Shown piece after piece: positions 24,351 to 38,346 of a stretch of DNA of 64,000 bases. Position numbers and translations under genes: made by a program. The notes beneath the pieces were generated by a model that was not told the origin of the DNA, ran no database searches, and was given only the letters and a program-made list of their open reading frames with translations. Position 1 is the first letter of the stretch; every line of letters begins with the position of its first letter. The DNA is from Jacaranda mimosifolia (Eukaryota; Streptophyta; Magnoliopsida; Lamiales; Bignoniaceae): positions 28,567,032 to 28,631,031 of the forward strand of contig CM032125.1 in NCBI GenBank assembly GCA_018894105.1, in the 5' to 3' direction.

Positions 24351-27300
24351 TCAATTTGGTTGAAGTAGCACGCCTTTTTTAATAAATCAAAACATATAAA
24401 TAAAATTGTGACATTTTAACTACTATCTCATCCAATTATATCTAAAAAAAATTTAAAAATAGGCTCTTGAAAACATTCCATTTATTTTCTTTCTACGACC
24501 TTTAAAGTGTTTAATATATATTTAATTATTAAAAGCATTCTTGTTTAGATTGAATTTGAGTCTTTGATGTCATTTAAACCTGTCACAAGGCATGTGAATT
24601 TATATTAAATGATTGATTAGTGTTCCAAAGACAAACATCAATTTTACAAAAAGAAGTTGTCGTGATTGATTAAATATAAATAAAGATTTATAGTTATAGT
24701 GAAAAATTATGCATGTTATTTGTACTATTACCGAAGAGATTGTGTCTAGCATGTTACTCGACTAAAGTTACATACAAAAATAAGTTATCAAAAACCTATT
24801 CAAGCACAATCTCAACTCTAAAACATCTTATAAATTCTTATGTAAAATAAAATATTTTTGAAATATATAAAATGTTGAATCTTTCTTTAAACTTAAGTTA
24901 TCAAATTAAAATAGGATGATGAAACTATATTAACAATGATAATTTTATAATTTACGTAATTCAATTAAAAAATATTCAGATTTTAATAATAAATTCGAGT
25001 TTCTACTCTTTTTATTTCTTTTAGGGTAATTTATAAAAATCCAACATATTTCTTTTATTTACATGCGAATATGTAGATTAGAACTCAAATTTTCAACATC
25101 ATGTATAAAGTATGGAGACATTAGGCAGTATCTTTAAACTAATTGACCGCTCACCAGTTCATAAGTCCTCTTCAAAACATTTTCAGAAACAATTTTATAA
25201 TTGTTGTGTTATTGCTAAGTATGTAACAAATCTCTGTTGTTTGGTGGTGACTGGTCAGTGGTCACTGGTGTGTGTGTGGAGTGGGCGGCGGCACCGCAGT
25301 CAAGGAACCGTAGAGGAGTATAACACCAAACGGTTGGCAAGCGCGTCCAAGGTCAGTACTTGGGGCGGGATTATTTTATTCTCACCCATTCTAATTACAA
25401 AATAATTAATAATTATATATTCAATTTTATTCTAAGTTTATTAATAATATCATGATTCTTACCTTAACTAAATAATAATGAAAAGTGAATAAGTCAATCA
25501 TCTGAATTATATAATTAGTTCAAGTACCATTTGCTATGACTAGCCAACTAAATTGGTTCAAAAAAATTTTAAAAAGAAAAATAATATACCAATTTTCTTG
25601 AGTAATAAAATAAAATTTAATAAAAATATCGTACACTTTCATATAATTAGATTATCTCAATACTGAAGTAACTTTAGTCGATGCTATTAATTAACTTCTA
25701 GTTGTGGTTATACTTTTTTGTCAAGGGATAATTTCCACACTAATCTTCTATTTAATTATTCAACATTGTACTCAAAATTGAGTGAGATCTAAGTTTTAAA
25801 TTTTATTATAAAGAGAAGAAAAATCAAAAGTGTGCAGAAGTTTTAATACTAGTTATACATGTGATAATATGCTAAAAAATATTTCAACATCATTCATCAA
25901 TATTCTACTTTTTGTCAATCTAAATGTGAATGAGTTTTATACAAAAGTCAAGTATCCTTATTTCAATTTATAAATAATGTGTATCAACTTATTCATACTA
26001 AAGACTTTTACATCATCTAATTTTTTGTACTTAAAATATGATTAAGGGTGTGGGGTTTTGACTTAATAATAATCCTTAATACCTAAGTTAGTACTCATTT
26101 ATAGAGTAAAAATGCCAAGAGAACAATGTGGGTTTTAAAAGAAATTGAAATTTTAATAAATAACCTCGAATGAAGATATATGTCTTCTTCTAGAATTTGA
26201 ATCTATGAGTCCTTTCTAAATTAAACTAGATTTGTTATAAAATTAGAATTCTATAGGTCCTATTGAATTTTATCGTATTTTATTAGACTTGAATTTCACG
26301 TTTTCATATTAGATTTAAATATATTAGGTTAGAGTTCTAACTCTAGCTCTACTTAATTAATAACATTGAACTCATCTAAAAATTTAAAATTATGCACGTT
26401 GACTCCGTACACGATGAAATTAAATAAAATAATTCTATTTGTTATCTAATTTGACTTAATAAAATAAATTTAAGTAAAAGAATGCAAGATCGAAATAAAA
26501 TAACTCATCAGTGTAGTAATAATCATCAAAATTGGCTCAATGTAGTAGTCAATGTAGGAAGAGTGTAGAAAAAGAGAAGGGGACTAAATGCAGTAGGTAC
26601 TACTATTGGGTCCATAGCGTAAATACATAATTTTTGGGACCATTGTAGTGTCTTCATAGCAAATGTTAACTTTGAGTTTCTTTTATATATACTAGCAGTT
26701 GTTTGCACATAATTCCTGTACATATAAAATATTTTTGAGTAAAAATATTCTCACATTTACTATATTAAAAATTGATATGTATCACAAAAATATATTTATA
26801 ATTTGCATAATTATGAGGATCGCACTTACTTAAAGTAAATTTTTTATAATTTATTACCAAATTAAAGAAAAAAAATCTAAAACTAATTAAAATAGGTACA
26901 TAGTAAAAGTTTTTGAATACATGGTGGTTATTTATACATATAATTTTTTATTGAATATTGAATAAGTATAATTTTTTATAATTATACTATTTTATTATGA
27001 TGATACCAAATTTTAATATACCAAATTTGTCCTTTTTCTTTTTAAATAGTTAATATATATATATATATAGTTCATGACTGGTTTTTTGGATTTTTTGTTC
27101 ATCACTCTCTTGTACTATTATGCATGCAAGATTATTGTTGGGCTATTTTATGTTTTTCTCTTTGCCCCACATTTTTGTTTGATAGCTAGCCTGCCGCTTT
27201 CTTCATTTTTCATGCAAGACAAAAGAATATTTGAGTTTGATGTGGATGACTTTTTATGATGGAATTGATATTTGAGTAGGATTATGATGATAGATTTATT

Positions 27301-27905
27301 TTTTGAGTAATAATCAAGTAAAATTGGATACTGTATGCTAGTAAAATATTTCTATAGTCACATTCAAAGAGGTTTATTATGTTGGTGGATCATCTTCTGC
27401 TTTTTTAATTTAAAAAGAAAAAAGAAAAATATATTGCTGTGTTATTCATTTTCTTACTTTTTTTCAATTAAAAAAATATAAATTACTTGATTTTGATCGA
27501 AATAAAAAGAAATGTGTTTATAGTCAAATATTATACAATTGAATCAACAAAAAAATTACCGAGCAAAATTGAACTCTTGATGAAATTAATAATGTGACAG
27601 CCACTCATTTTTTAATCATCAGAAGAATTTTTATTTATTAAAAAAAAAAAAAACACTTAAAATGTTCACTTTCTTAGTTCAATTACAAGTGAAATATCCA
27701 TTCAGAAAGAGACACTTGGATTGGAACGACAGGACTAAAGTTTGTCTGAACAAAGACATTTCACATGCTCTAAATGGAATCCGTCTTCTTTCGTATGTTG
27801 TAATTGGCTTTTATTTAAAAAGTCAATTTGTGTTGGTGGGACTCGCCGCTCTGCTCTCCTTTAAGCCACACGAAAATTCGATGCCAACCCCCTTTTACTT
27901 TTCCT
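24351..27905. other. AT-rich intergenic DNA without recognised genes
   Basis: There are only short AT-driven frames. A small GC-richer patch at about 25245-25370 contains a GT-rich run and an open frame (25112-25405) with no family similarity I can see. Confidence 0.5.
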
Positions 27906-27908
27906 CTG

Positions 27909-28207
27909 CACTATGTTTGGTTCAAGAATTTCGGTGGGGAAAAAAAAATGTTAAAAAAAATATTTTTAATTGTTTAATTGGTAAAAAAAAAATTAGAGAA
28001 AAATATAATGAATTTGAAGAAAATAAACTTTCCTCACAAAATAGTGAGAAAAATGAGGAAAAAGTTCATTTGAGCTCTATTTCCTTTTCCAACACATTCA
28101 TCTATCATTTCTTTTATTCATTTTTTTTTTACAACCGAATAAGTTTAAAATTTTATATTTTTTTAATTTTGTTTTCCTTATCAAATTTCTTAAACCAAAT
28201 AATGTGT
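27909..28207. mobile_element. MITE with TTTGGTT(C/T)AAGAA terminal repeats
   Basis: The left end CACTATGTTTGGTTCAAGAA and the reverse-complemented right end CACATTATTTGGTTTAAGAA match at 16 of 20 positions. No clear target-site duplication is visible. It accounts for most of an AT-rich 182-codon frame (27662-28210) that would otherwise look like a gene. Confidence 0.55.
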
Positions 28208-29091
28208 TAATAAAAGATGTTATTTATAATTAGAAACCGCCCATCCAAAAATAAAAAAATAAAAATAAAAATAAAAAAATCGACATGATAAGTCGCATCC
28301 GGACTGGTAAGCACCGGACAAATACACTAAACAACCAAACAAAAATAATTCATCACATGAATTAATAAAGACATTTTTCACGTGCATTGCTTGCTCCATC
28401 ATAGACAAATTGCATAAGTCTAGAATTGATTTATCCATACATTTGGCCATATTCACTTCAATTAACGAATTTGAAAGGATAAAAGAAATTATGATAATTA
28501 GCTAGTTATTTGTTAATAGGATTTATTAAGATAATTTAAAATATATAAATTTTAGAATATACAACTCTTAGATTGATTCTTTTATCCAATAATTTAATAA
28601 ATTCATATCAAGCTATCGCCACATCATGAATCTTTGTTATTACGAAAGAACACTCGATTAAAACAAAATAAAATAATATATTCAAACATATCATACAAAA
28701 TGAACATACCTTTATGTAATTCAAGTATAAAATGAAAAGTAAAGTGCGAACTCTATAAGACAATCAATGACTTAAGATTAAAATGGCTCTCTTCTTTCCA
28801 TCAAGAAATCATTTGCAATCATCCATATCAAGATTCATGATGATATGTTGGTAGTAACAAAGCTTAACTTTCAAGCTACAAATGCTTGTGGTAGATCATG
28901 TCTCTTTTAGCTTAGTTAACAAATGAAACACAACTGATTTACAGAAAGGGGTTAGACTGTTTTCAGTGTCAAATCATCACTCATTCCCAAACTACAACTA
29001 CATATGACTACAGTTCGAAGAGAAATCCTAGAAACCTTTCACATTTTCATCAGATATCTTGAGCTGGATTGTCTGACTCAGGCAAGAAACA
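28208..29091. other. Intergenic DNA and 3' flank of the WRAP73 gene
   Basis: The first 600 bases are AT-rich and featureless. From about 28870 to 29091 the composition is that of a 3' UTR for the minus-strand WRAP73 gene. Confidence 0.45.
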
Positions 29092-32000
29092 TCAGCCATC
29101 ATCGGAGCTGTAATCGCTAGATTCTTGCAATAGGGGCAGCGCCGCGCAACAGAAAGACTCCTTGTCTTTGAGAAGAAGACAACTCCCATCTGGATTCCAT
29201 TTCAGATCAAATACAGAAAAATGAGGAAACGGGACATTGATACAGTAAGCACCTGATGGTGTCCACATGTATAAATTAGTACTTCCAGTGCATAAAACTA
29301 GACGGGGGCAAGTGGGATCCCAAGTTGCAGCTCGAATGGGATCTTTTTGAATCAAGATGGCAGCAAGCTCTAGGCGCTGTACATCCCATATCCAAAGGAC
29401 CGTTGGCATGCTGTCATTGCGTGTGCATATATATTGGCTGTCGCTGCTCCATGACATGAGACCTGAATTTAAATTTGATAACTGTGGGTGAAAACCAAGG
29501 AACCAGGATGGCTTAAACAAAAGGCTGTCCAAACAGTGTAATCAACCAGTAAATTATTATCAATCCTAACATGGAAAAAATCTAGATATTTCAGAAGGCA
29601 AATATCAAAAGTTACCAAGTTGAGAAAACAATATCCCTGTGTGGTTTATTTGCTAAATGTTGTTGTATCAATGTGCAGAAAGCATTTAATACAGTGGTCA
29701 AAAAAGAAGTTTAAGAAAGAAATGAAAGAAAAACATCGACAGAACTTGCGATGAACTTCAGTTTTCAAGGGAATGATAAGATTATACATACTAGAAGAAT
29801 AAATAAAATCAAGTAAACTTTGCATTAAACAGTCTACCAATCCCTTGCTTGGGGTTTGGTTTATCTGCTGGAGGCTTCTGAGAAGGAAGGGTAATTGGCA
29901 CTTCCATAACATCATATCTAACTTGAATGTATGTCTCAGAAGTATTATCTGCAGGGGAAATTATTCACAGGAAAACCATTAGACTGTTGTGAGACGAACT
30001 TTACAGAAGAAGAAAACATCCAGCACAAGGGATCCTCAAGTTTACCACAAGCTTGTTAATTGTGTTTATGCCAGTTAAAAGAACTCATTATAGAAAATTT
30101 GAATTTCTGCAGTAGTTTGGTTAAAAAAAGATAAATTTACTAAATCAAGATTCAAAATCAGTTCTTTAAGGGAAAAGTTCAGGAAAAAAAAATTGTCAAT
30201 TGACAACTTGTGGAACTTCCAAGTTTTGGGAGCTCACCAGCATTCCTCTGAACAAATTCATCACTCAATGATAATTCTGACATATCAAGTTGCAATGGCT
30301 CATCTACTTCCTGAAAGATGAGAAAAGATTCAAAACAAGTTTCAAAAGTATGTAATCATCAGGTAAATAAAGGAAACGTTTACAACCTTGAAAACAGCAG
30401 CAGCACAAGGACCACGAACAACAGATAGATGCATAAATTCTGCAAATACTTTCCATGTCAGATGATTCAAAACCCGTATCATTTGGTCATAGCTTCCCAC
30501 AGCTAAGAATTGACTACATGGTGACCAAGAAACACTTTTTACTCCTAATCCACTTTCGTACGCTTGATACTTAGACAAACACCGGCCATCTGGAGAATAT
30601 ATCAGAACCTAAACCAAAACACATGGTATAGAAACAATTTAAGACAATAACCAACATATTCAAGCATGAACGGATAGGAGCAAGAGCTCAAGCAGCAATA
30701 AAGTATGAATAGTGCTTCAAACCATTTCACAAGGGGAAAAGCAGTCAACAATTGAATAACCAAGAAGGTATAAACTTCTCCAAAAGTTTAATATAACAGC
30801 AATGGCCAACCCTGCCAAATATTAAAAACAACCAAAGAAGCATGAAGGAATTGGTAGATTCTTAGTGCAACCACTTATACCAAATCTGATCATTCAACAT
30901 TCCAGTAAGCTCAATTTTTTCTTTTTTTGCTTTTTTCTTTTTTATCAAAGAAATTTATAAGTAGATAGAACCACATGAAGGGACAACTAAAACAAATAGT
31001 TCTGTTTTTTATTTTTCTAATTATATAGATGCCCATTCACTGCTTTTGATATCCTCGCTACTAGAGGTAAACACAATCACAATAATCTCACTTTCCATTT
31101 CACAATAGAACAATGAAATCTAGTGATGATGATACCACCAACTAGAAATGTTTCAAGTTCTATAAAATCAATGCGGCAATATGGTTGGGAATGTTGGAAA
31201 TATGTTTCTAGAAGACTGATGTCTAATGGGAATATATATATATGTACCTTGTGCTGGGGATACAAAAACCAAAATTCATGAAATTTTAGTATGGTGCAAA
31301 ATAAAGCTCATAATAGGGCAAAAGTTACTGATGACAAGCTACAACATAGATACATATTAAAGTGATTTCAATTATAAGCCAAATGCCCAAATCAATCAAT
31401 TGATCACGTAAGTACCTTGTATTCAAGAGGTGAATCCCATATAACAATGGCACTATCATCAGGTGACCACTGAATATCAGATAAATCCAATGTGTCAACT
31501 GCAAAAACACCCATAATCTCCCATGTATGACAAGAAAGCAGATTGACATAGTCTTTGCAATCACGTCTAGTACATATTGCTGCAAACTTGCCATCTTTGG
31601 TAAATGATACTCCCTTGGAACCATGCTTTGGCCATTGCACATGTATGCATGCGGTGTTCAACAATGACCACACTGTTAACCGCAGTTGAAACTCGGAAGT
31701 GGTTAATATGTGGCGACTATCAGGGCTCCACCTCGCATAGGAAATACCTGCAGGACCCTCATCTATTTTGCATGTCCATTCTGGCTGTGCCAATGACCAT
31801 GCTTGTATCATAGGCCTCTTAAATAAACCGCAAAGTATGTACTCAGAATCAAGGGCCCATTCAATGTAAGTTATTTTGTCCAAGCATGAGAACAATTGCA
31901 CCACCTGTAAGGCAAATTTGACATAATCAACATAAATTCAACTCCAAAACCTGAATAAGAAAAGTCTATATTTCGTGGCATATGCATTTTTACTGGAACT

Positions 32001-32802
32001 AATATGACTCACAAGCATATTTTTGCAGAAGCAACTTTCTGCAAAAATCAGCTTAAGTTATATCCCTACAGAATTGCATCAGTGCACTTACATTATTCCA
32101 CTCCCTTTCTCAAGGGTTTCAAAGAGACTAATTCACCTTCTCGAAGGCACTATTTCACTCACAGAATCTAATGAAACCTTTTAATCAACTCTTATAATAA
32201 GTATGACAGCTTCAATATTTCAATTGAAAACAACTTAAAATAGCAATATGATAGAAAAGACATAAATCAACATATTCCCTTCCAGTACATATGAGAATAT
32301 AAGCACGACAACTTCAGTATTTTAATTTTGAACCAAGAATGAGATAGAAAAGACATAAATTAGCAGATGCTCTACTAGTACCATGAAAATTCTTAAATAG
32401 CCCCCAGGCTATGGAGCAAAAGATTATCCAGGAGCTAACCCAGGGTACTGATCATCATTTTCAAATCAAGCGTAACAAAATGGGATAGAATACTAATCCA
32501 GATTTCGACAGTCATGTGCATAGGAAAATTCAAGTGTACAAATTATAAGTTCCAAATCACATCGACCAATTGACAGCTATAGAGAAACCAAACCAAAATT
32601 CCAAAGGCCCCTCCAGTTTTCAGAATAAAAAACAATCAAATTCAACCCACAAAATTTTTAACGGAAGAAATCGAAATGCACCTACCTTGAGCGTGAGAAC
32701 ATCCCGAATTACAAGGCGATAATCTACGGCGACAGCTAAAAGCCTTCCATTAGGCGAAAATGCACAGGGACCCGTCTGCTTAAACGTTTCAGTGAACTCC
32801 AT
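29092..32802 (-). CDS. WRAP73: WD-repeat protein, WRAP73/WDR8 family, 6 exons
   Basis: This is a beta-propeller scaffold. In animals and fungi WRAP73 (WDR8) works at centrosomes or spindle poles with SSX2IP-type partners; in plants a role at microtubule nucleation sites is inferred. CDS exons on the minus strand: 32802-32686, 31904-31416, 30608-30387, 30310-30238, 29948-29838, 29462-29092. The sum is 1383 bp, or 460 aa, the same length as the human protein. The start [19 protein letters not shown] begins the first WD unit. Later units include [28 protein letters not shown] and [17 protein letters not shown]. In the last part, [21 protein letters not shown] and [12 protein letters not shown] are visible. 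The tail is Ser/Asp-rich (SSDYSSDDG). The split Gly codon joining exons 5 and 6 restores the family's GIG-LMSWS segment. Intron 1 (781 bp) is the longest. Confidence 0.93.
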
Positions 32803-33199
32803 TTCACCACCCAGAAAAGATCTCTCAACAGATAGAAGAACTCCTCAGCTTTTCCGCATAGTATAGCAGCCTACATTGATTAAATGGATCTGCAAATGGG
32901 TTTGTGAGATCTGTCGAGCGTGGATGAGTGAAGGGGTGAAAATTGGTTGGGGGCGGTGAAAAGGTTGGAGAGGTTCAAACTTCAAATTTGAAGACGTATA
33001 GTCAACAAATTGCAGGGGACTCGAGGAGCAGAGTTGACACTTTTACGACAGTCAAAATGTTTTCAACAGACGGGTGGAGTGGGGCAAAGGAGCCTATATA
33101 TATAAACCCGCTTTTCCAGATAAAAATTTGTCAAGTTTGTCTTGAAGGAAAAGTTGGATGCTTGGATACAAATAAAAGTGACATATATCAAATGGGATA

Positions 33200-33230
<31 letters not shown>

Positions 33231-33874
33231 AGTTGATTTAAATTTCTTAGGTTGATTTTACGAGATTCTGACTGGCTAAAATATTTTACATTCAAAAAAA
33301 AGTTAAAATATATGGAGAGATTAATAAAAAAATTTCTTTATTTTGATAAAGAAACATTATATATATTAAAAAAAAAAGATATTCATAGGATGAAAAATAC
33401 TATATTTTTACCATGATTCAATTTAGAACATCTTCCCATATTTAAGATTTGACGTTTGAGATTGAATGAGTTATGATAATAGATCAAAATAAATCGAATC
33501 AAATCAAATCAGATTAATCCCAAAAAAAAAATATAAAACCATAAAGTGTTCGAAATTATCAATACCATTAAGATAATTTTGTGCATATCCATATGAAAAG
33601 TTACTGAGGCAATAATCATTCTGATTTTAAGAATTGAGAAGCTTCGATGTTTTTTAGGGGGGAAGGAAGCAAAACATTATGATATCCTAGATATAATTTG
33701 ATAAATCTTTAGTTACACATCACTTGGAAATATTAAACAGTAGTTTTGCTCTATTACAACTTCAATAGTTACCATATTAAAGAAAATATTAGCTCTTATA
33801 TTACCCAAAGTAGAATGCAAGGTGAAAGTATACTTATTACCATTAATTTATACTTCAATACTTGAAAAGACTTA
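32803..33874. other. WRAP73 promoter side and AT-rich intergenic DNA
   Basis: About 32803-33110 is the likely 5' UTR and proximal promoter of WRAP73, read leftwards. A (TA)n run followed by a T-tract lies at about 33200-33230. The rest shows no gene. Confidence 0.4.
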
Positions 33875-34225
33875 GGCTTTGTTTGGTTATGTTTTCTCAA
33901 AACAATATTATTTTGAAAAAATATAACCAAATATATTCCAATTTTTCCTCCAAAATACACATTCTTCAATATATAGATACATATATTATATATACATTAT
34001 ATATATTTTATTGCTATTCTAACATTAAAAAAATCACTCAATTTCATTATCACCCCAAAATCCCAATAAAAAAATATTGATTTAACTGTTACAATAAAAA
34101 AATATCTCCTTCAAAATATAAAAGACATATCAAAAGATAACTTTCATATTTTTAATAATTTATTCTCTCAAAACACATAATAAACACAAAATAAAATCAA
34201 ACAAAAAACATAACCAAACATTCCC
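33875..34225 (-). mobile_element. MITE copy C, same family as copies A and B
   Basis: The left end GGCTTTGTTTGGTTATGTTT pairs with the reverse-complemented right end GGGAATGTTTGGTTATGTTT. Flanks TTA (33872-33874) and TTG (34226-34228) fit a 3-bp duplication with one mismatch. The inner block at 34030-34115 (CACTCAATTTCATTATCACC, then CCCAATAAAAAAATATTGAT) corresponds to 2195-2240 of copy A. No coding capacity. Confidence 0.6.
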
Positions 34226-34249
34226 TTGATTGCTATTTTATTTTATTTA

Positions 34250-34280
<31 letters not shown>

Positions 34281-35444
34281 TTGTCTCTTTCATTCTTTTG
34301 ATCCACTTATTTTTTATTTTTTTTCTGAAAGATTTGCCAGAGTGGGTAGTACAGACGGTCCCACCTTTCAAGAAATGTGGATGGCATCCATTATTCATAT
34401 AATATTAAGTCTTGCGAAATGAAATAGGTATGTTTGTTGTAATAGAAAGGCAATCTTAAAATAAGATAAGAATAAAATCTCCAATTTTATGTACTTTATG
34501 TTATAAAATATTATAGATAAAGTGAGATAGGACATTTGCCCAATTCAACCCCATACTAGCTCTAGTAGAGATATTAGTCAAGTCATACATTGCAGGAGGA
34601 TAATAACGTCTGTGGCTCCATACGCTGGCCGATGGATACTGCAGGAGACCCTCTCTCAGTATATCGGCCAAGGGGAACTAACACCGGTTGCTGAGCTTGC
34701 TATCGGAGTGTTCGATAGACAGGAAGAAGGGGATGCAGTGATGGAAACAATGGCTCCATACCAAGAAGGCCCCGATTGGAAAACGAATCTATATGTTCTT
34801 CCCATTTAACTTTTGCTTTTTAAAAAGGAAAGGTCTATCATCAGATAGGGCGGTTCGTTTGAGGATCTTGGGGCATATTGGTACTGGAGTTACAATTTTT
34901 ATTCTGGCGATTTTAATGAACTCATTCAGAGTTTCTTTCCTTTACCTTTTTTTTTTTTTTCCCCAAAAAAGAAAGCAAAACCCATATCAAATGTTAAATC
35001 AAATATAAATCATTAAATCATACGTGATAATATCAACATTTCATTATATAATGCCTTATCTTAACCAATAATCCACAAACCAATTTGGCATAGACCATGT
35101 GTCACATAAAATTTTTATGATATTGTCAACATTTTACTTTATAACACCATATCATCATTCACCACTTCTCAAAATTCGATCATATACTCAAGTGGAAGAT
35201 ATAAAATCTTCCAACATACCAGTTGAACTAAGATTAGTTCACACCTCATTAATTCAAGTAAAACCTCGTTTCCCTCTCTTTACTGACGACAACATAATCA
35301 TCGATGTAAAGTTAGATCCTTCATGGTTATAGATATTTCAAAGCATAGGTGCAGCAACAAATGGAAGCATTAACTCAAATGAAGCTTACAGACCTTAACA
35401 AATGTACTTTAGAATACAAAACTTCATAATGCAATGTCTGCTTG
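34226..35444. other. Intergenic DNA with an unexplained GC-richer patch at 34585-34780
   Basis: The patch is open for 65 codons on the plus strand (34612-34809; starts MAPYAGRWILQETLSQY). It is flanked by AT-rich sequence. I recognise no family; it could be a captured gene fragment or a retroelement remnant. The rest is AT-rich with short homopolymer runs. Confidence 0.4.
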
Positions 35445-38007
35445 TCAAAACATTGAGTTAGTCAGTTCAGATAACTCTGATGCAACCTGGTCATACTCTC
35501 CCTTCAACTTCTCTTGTTCCTCCTGGCCAAGTTCCCCCTTGGTGGGCTTGGTTAGCACCAAAACACAGCAAGTTGGCCTCTTGGTGGCTCCGGCGTTAGC
35601 TAGGTCCTGACATGAGCAGGTTATCATGTCATTAAATTTCTGTTTCTTGAAAATACAGTAATACTGGAGGATGGAAATATAATCCAAGCATATAGCATGA
35701 CTGTCACATAAAAGCTAGAGAAACAGATGGAGCAAGCCATACCATTGATCTTGTAAGTGAATCAGTTATACAAATTCACATGGATGAAAAGGCTAAAATT
35801 AGACTGTTGGTAGCGGTAAGTCCATTTAATGCAACTTTCAATAAAAGATCCAAAACAAAGTTGGAAAGAAACAGAGTTTTAAGATGAAGTTTCGTCAAAT
35901 TAAGTAATGGAATGTAGGAGGGGGTGGGGAACCTATCTTTTAAGAAACATGACTTTGCTTCAAAACTTGCGTGCATAAGAGGTAACCTCTTAATTATTTG
36001 ACAATTCCCCAGCACCTACGGGTCATTTGGTTTTATTTTTATTCTCATTTTTCATTTCCATCATTTCTAAGATTTAAAAAGATAGATAGTGAAAATGAGT
36101 TGAAAATGAGTTGTATTTGAATAAGTTGTTGGAAAAGTAATGATTGCATTGAGTTTAGTAGGTTGTATATAGATTATTGGGATAAGATGTGTAGGTTATT
36201 GGGGAATGTATTAAAGTGATGTGTTTCAATTTTCAAATAGTAGAAAATGTGGAAATTAGGTGTGGAAATGAAACCAAACAGGCCCTAGTTGAACTCATTT
36301 TTTTGACATCATATGAAAACACTACTATACAAGCAATACATCGATAATGCTAACATTTAGAATCATAAATATTATAAAGGAGTGAAGAAAATATACTTAC
36401 TTCCTTTGATGGAACATAGACATATGGTATGTTAGCTTCCTCACATAAGATTGGAACATGAGTGATGACATCTATAGGCGATATGTTCCCAGCTATAACA
36501 CATAATCTGCAATCATCATGAATTAATATTGTACGGAGATTATCAGTTCAATACAAGAAAAGGAACTACACAAGCTTTTTTCAATATCAGACAAGTGAAA
36601 AATTCCTACCTCCCCAACACATGCACCTGAGGGGCTGGGGGCCGGGTTCAATCCAAATCGTCACACCTAATTATTGTTCCCAAGAAATTAAATAAACCCA
36701 TTTTTGCTACAATTATCAAGCCTTGCTACCATGGTATCAAAGATAGCACAAGTCTTGAAATCAAACTAAGCTAATGGTATTTTAACTCCTTCTGCATGTT
36801 TCTTTGAAAAAGGCATGTAATTTCCTTTGTCTTCAAAAGATAGGCAAACAATGCCTAACTCAAATTCTATCACTTATTAGACTATAAATTATCTACTTAC
36901 CCTAAGATATATGCTAATGAACTTTTCGATTCATAATCATAAAGTACTGAATACGCTGTTGCATTTACTATAACATATATGCCACTCCAAAATATGCAAG
37001 TACAACAATATTCTTTTACTCTAAATTTTGTCCCCTATATATGAAATAGAAGTGAAATATATTAGCATATCTAAGTCCAATATGATTATGTAGTTTAATA
37101 GGTATTTTACATTTTCGTTGACATGATTTTATGACTTCTTCATATGAGATAAAACCTTTATATTTTTTGTACAAAATAAGAATGTTAATAAATGTATCTT
37201 TTCACATCTTTCCAAATAATGCGAACATTGTTAAAACATGGGTTATTTTATGCTATCAACCCAAATATTTGTTAGAGAGCAAAAGAAATGATAAATAGAA
37301 TAGATATTTCTATCTTACAAATATACAAGTTCACCATTTTGTACATTAATAAGTGATAAAAATTGAGTTGAGTGTTATTTGCCATTTTTTTCTGAAAACA
37401 GGAGTTATTTGCAAGCCCTTTTCGGTTAAACAAGGTGTAAAATGTTATTCACCAGTTCTAAGTTTTCATCACCAGAAATGCGTAGAAATCAATCACTCTC
37501 TTCTTTTTAGAACTAATCACAGCTGAGCTTCCGATTCTAATTGAAGAAAAATACAAAGCAGCAGAATGGCCATCCTTAATTATAAAAAACTAAGCATCCT
37601 AAATATAACTGACAAAAAGTTCAATGTTTATGCGCTAAAAAGAAGTTCCATCGCTAGCCAAATGCTAGCAAAAAATAACAACAAAATCGAAAATTTTACC
37701 CTCTGTTGCCGCGGCGAATACTTTTGACCACCTCCTTAACTCCTCTCTTCAAGCACTTCTGCTCTGCAGCTGAAATCCCACGAAAAAGAAAAATAAATAA
37801 ATCAAAAGAACCCAACATATAACTATCACATCACGTATATGTCTCCAAGCGTAACCGTGTGAAATGTATACCTCGACGAACAAGTTTGAGCGTGCGTTTG
37901 CAGAGCTTTTTTCCAGCGAGTGGCTTGGCAATGGGGGCAAGAGCCAATATCTTCTTCTTCTCCCTCTCTTTCTGCGCTGTTTTCTCAATCTCGCTGTCGC
38001 TTCCCAT
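35445..38007 (-). CDS. NHP2: NHP2, H/ACA ribonucleoprotein subunit 2 (L7Ae family), 4 exons
   Basis: NHP2 is a core protein of nucleolar H/ACA snoRNPs, which pseudouridylate rRNA, and of telomerase RNP. It works with dyskerin, NOP10 and GAR1. CDS exons on the minus strand: 38007-37872, 37769-37700, 36506-36401, 35606-35445. The sum is 474 bp, or 157 aa, the normal size. The N-terminus (MGSDSEIEKTAQKEREKKK) is charged. KPLAGKKLCKRTLKLVRRA and KRGVKEVVKSIRRGNRG lead into the L7Ae RNA-binding fold. LCVIAGNISPIDVITHVP, CEEANIPYVYVPSKE and DLANAGATKRPTCCVLV are the diagnostic segments. Intron 3 carries a MITE (36020-36285). The ATG at 38007 is the first in frame and sits where family members begin. 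It has no frameshift or missing segment. Confidence 0.95.
36020..36285. mobile_element. MITE inside NHP2 intron 3
   Basis: The left end GGGTCATTTGGTTTTATT and the reverse-complemented right end GGGCCTGTTTGGTTTCATTT match over the TTTGGTTT core. Flanks TAC (36017-36019) and TAG (36286-36288) fit a 3-bp duplication with one mismatch. Internal similarity to the MITE at 6891-7247 (ATGAGTTGTATTTG) suggests one family. It sits wholly within the intron, so it need not disturb the protein. Confidence 0.6.
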
Positions 38008-38346
38008 CTTTCCTCTCTGTGTGCGTGTGAATGGGCGCAGAGCACAAAGAAAGGTGTAGGGGTTTTGTGATGGGGAGAGGGACTAGGGTTTTAGGCAGCG
38101 AGGGCAAATTGGAATTTGGAAGTTGGAACTGAACTAGGGATAGAATACCAAAAAGACCCACAAAAATAGCCATATTTACAGGGGCATTTTACCGAAAAGG
38201 GTTTGGTTCCTAAACATATTTTTTTATTTATTTACACATATAAATAAATTTTATTTTTTATTCATTTATACATATACGCAAATAAAAAAAGTTGTTAAGA
38301 TTAAAACTTTTTGTGTGTGTATGTAAACAAAAAAAATTATATGTAT

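Noticed and set aside
27662..28210. 182-codon open frame on the plus strand, the longest outside known genes in that region
   Set aside because: Its second half is the MITE at 27909-28207, its composition is AT-driven (Lys/Asn/Phe runs), and the first part matches no family.
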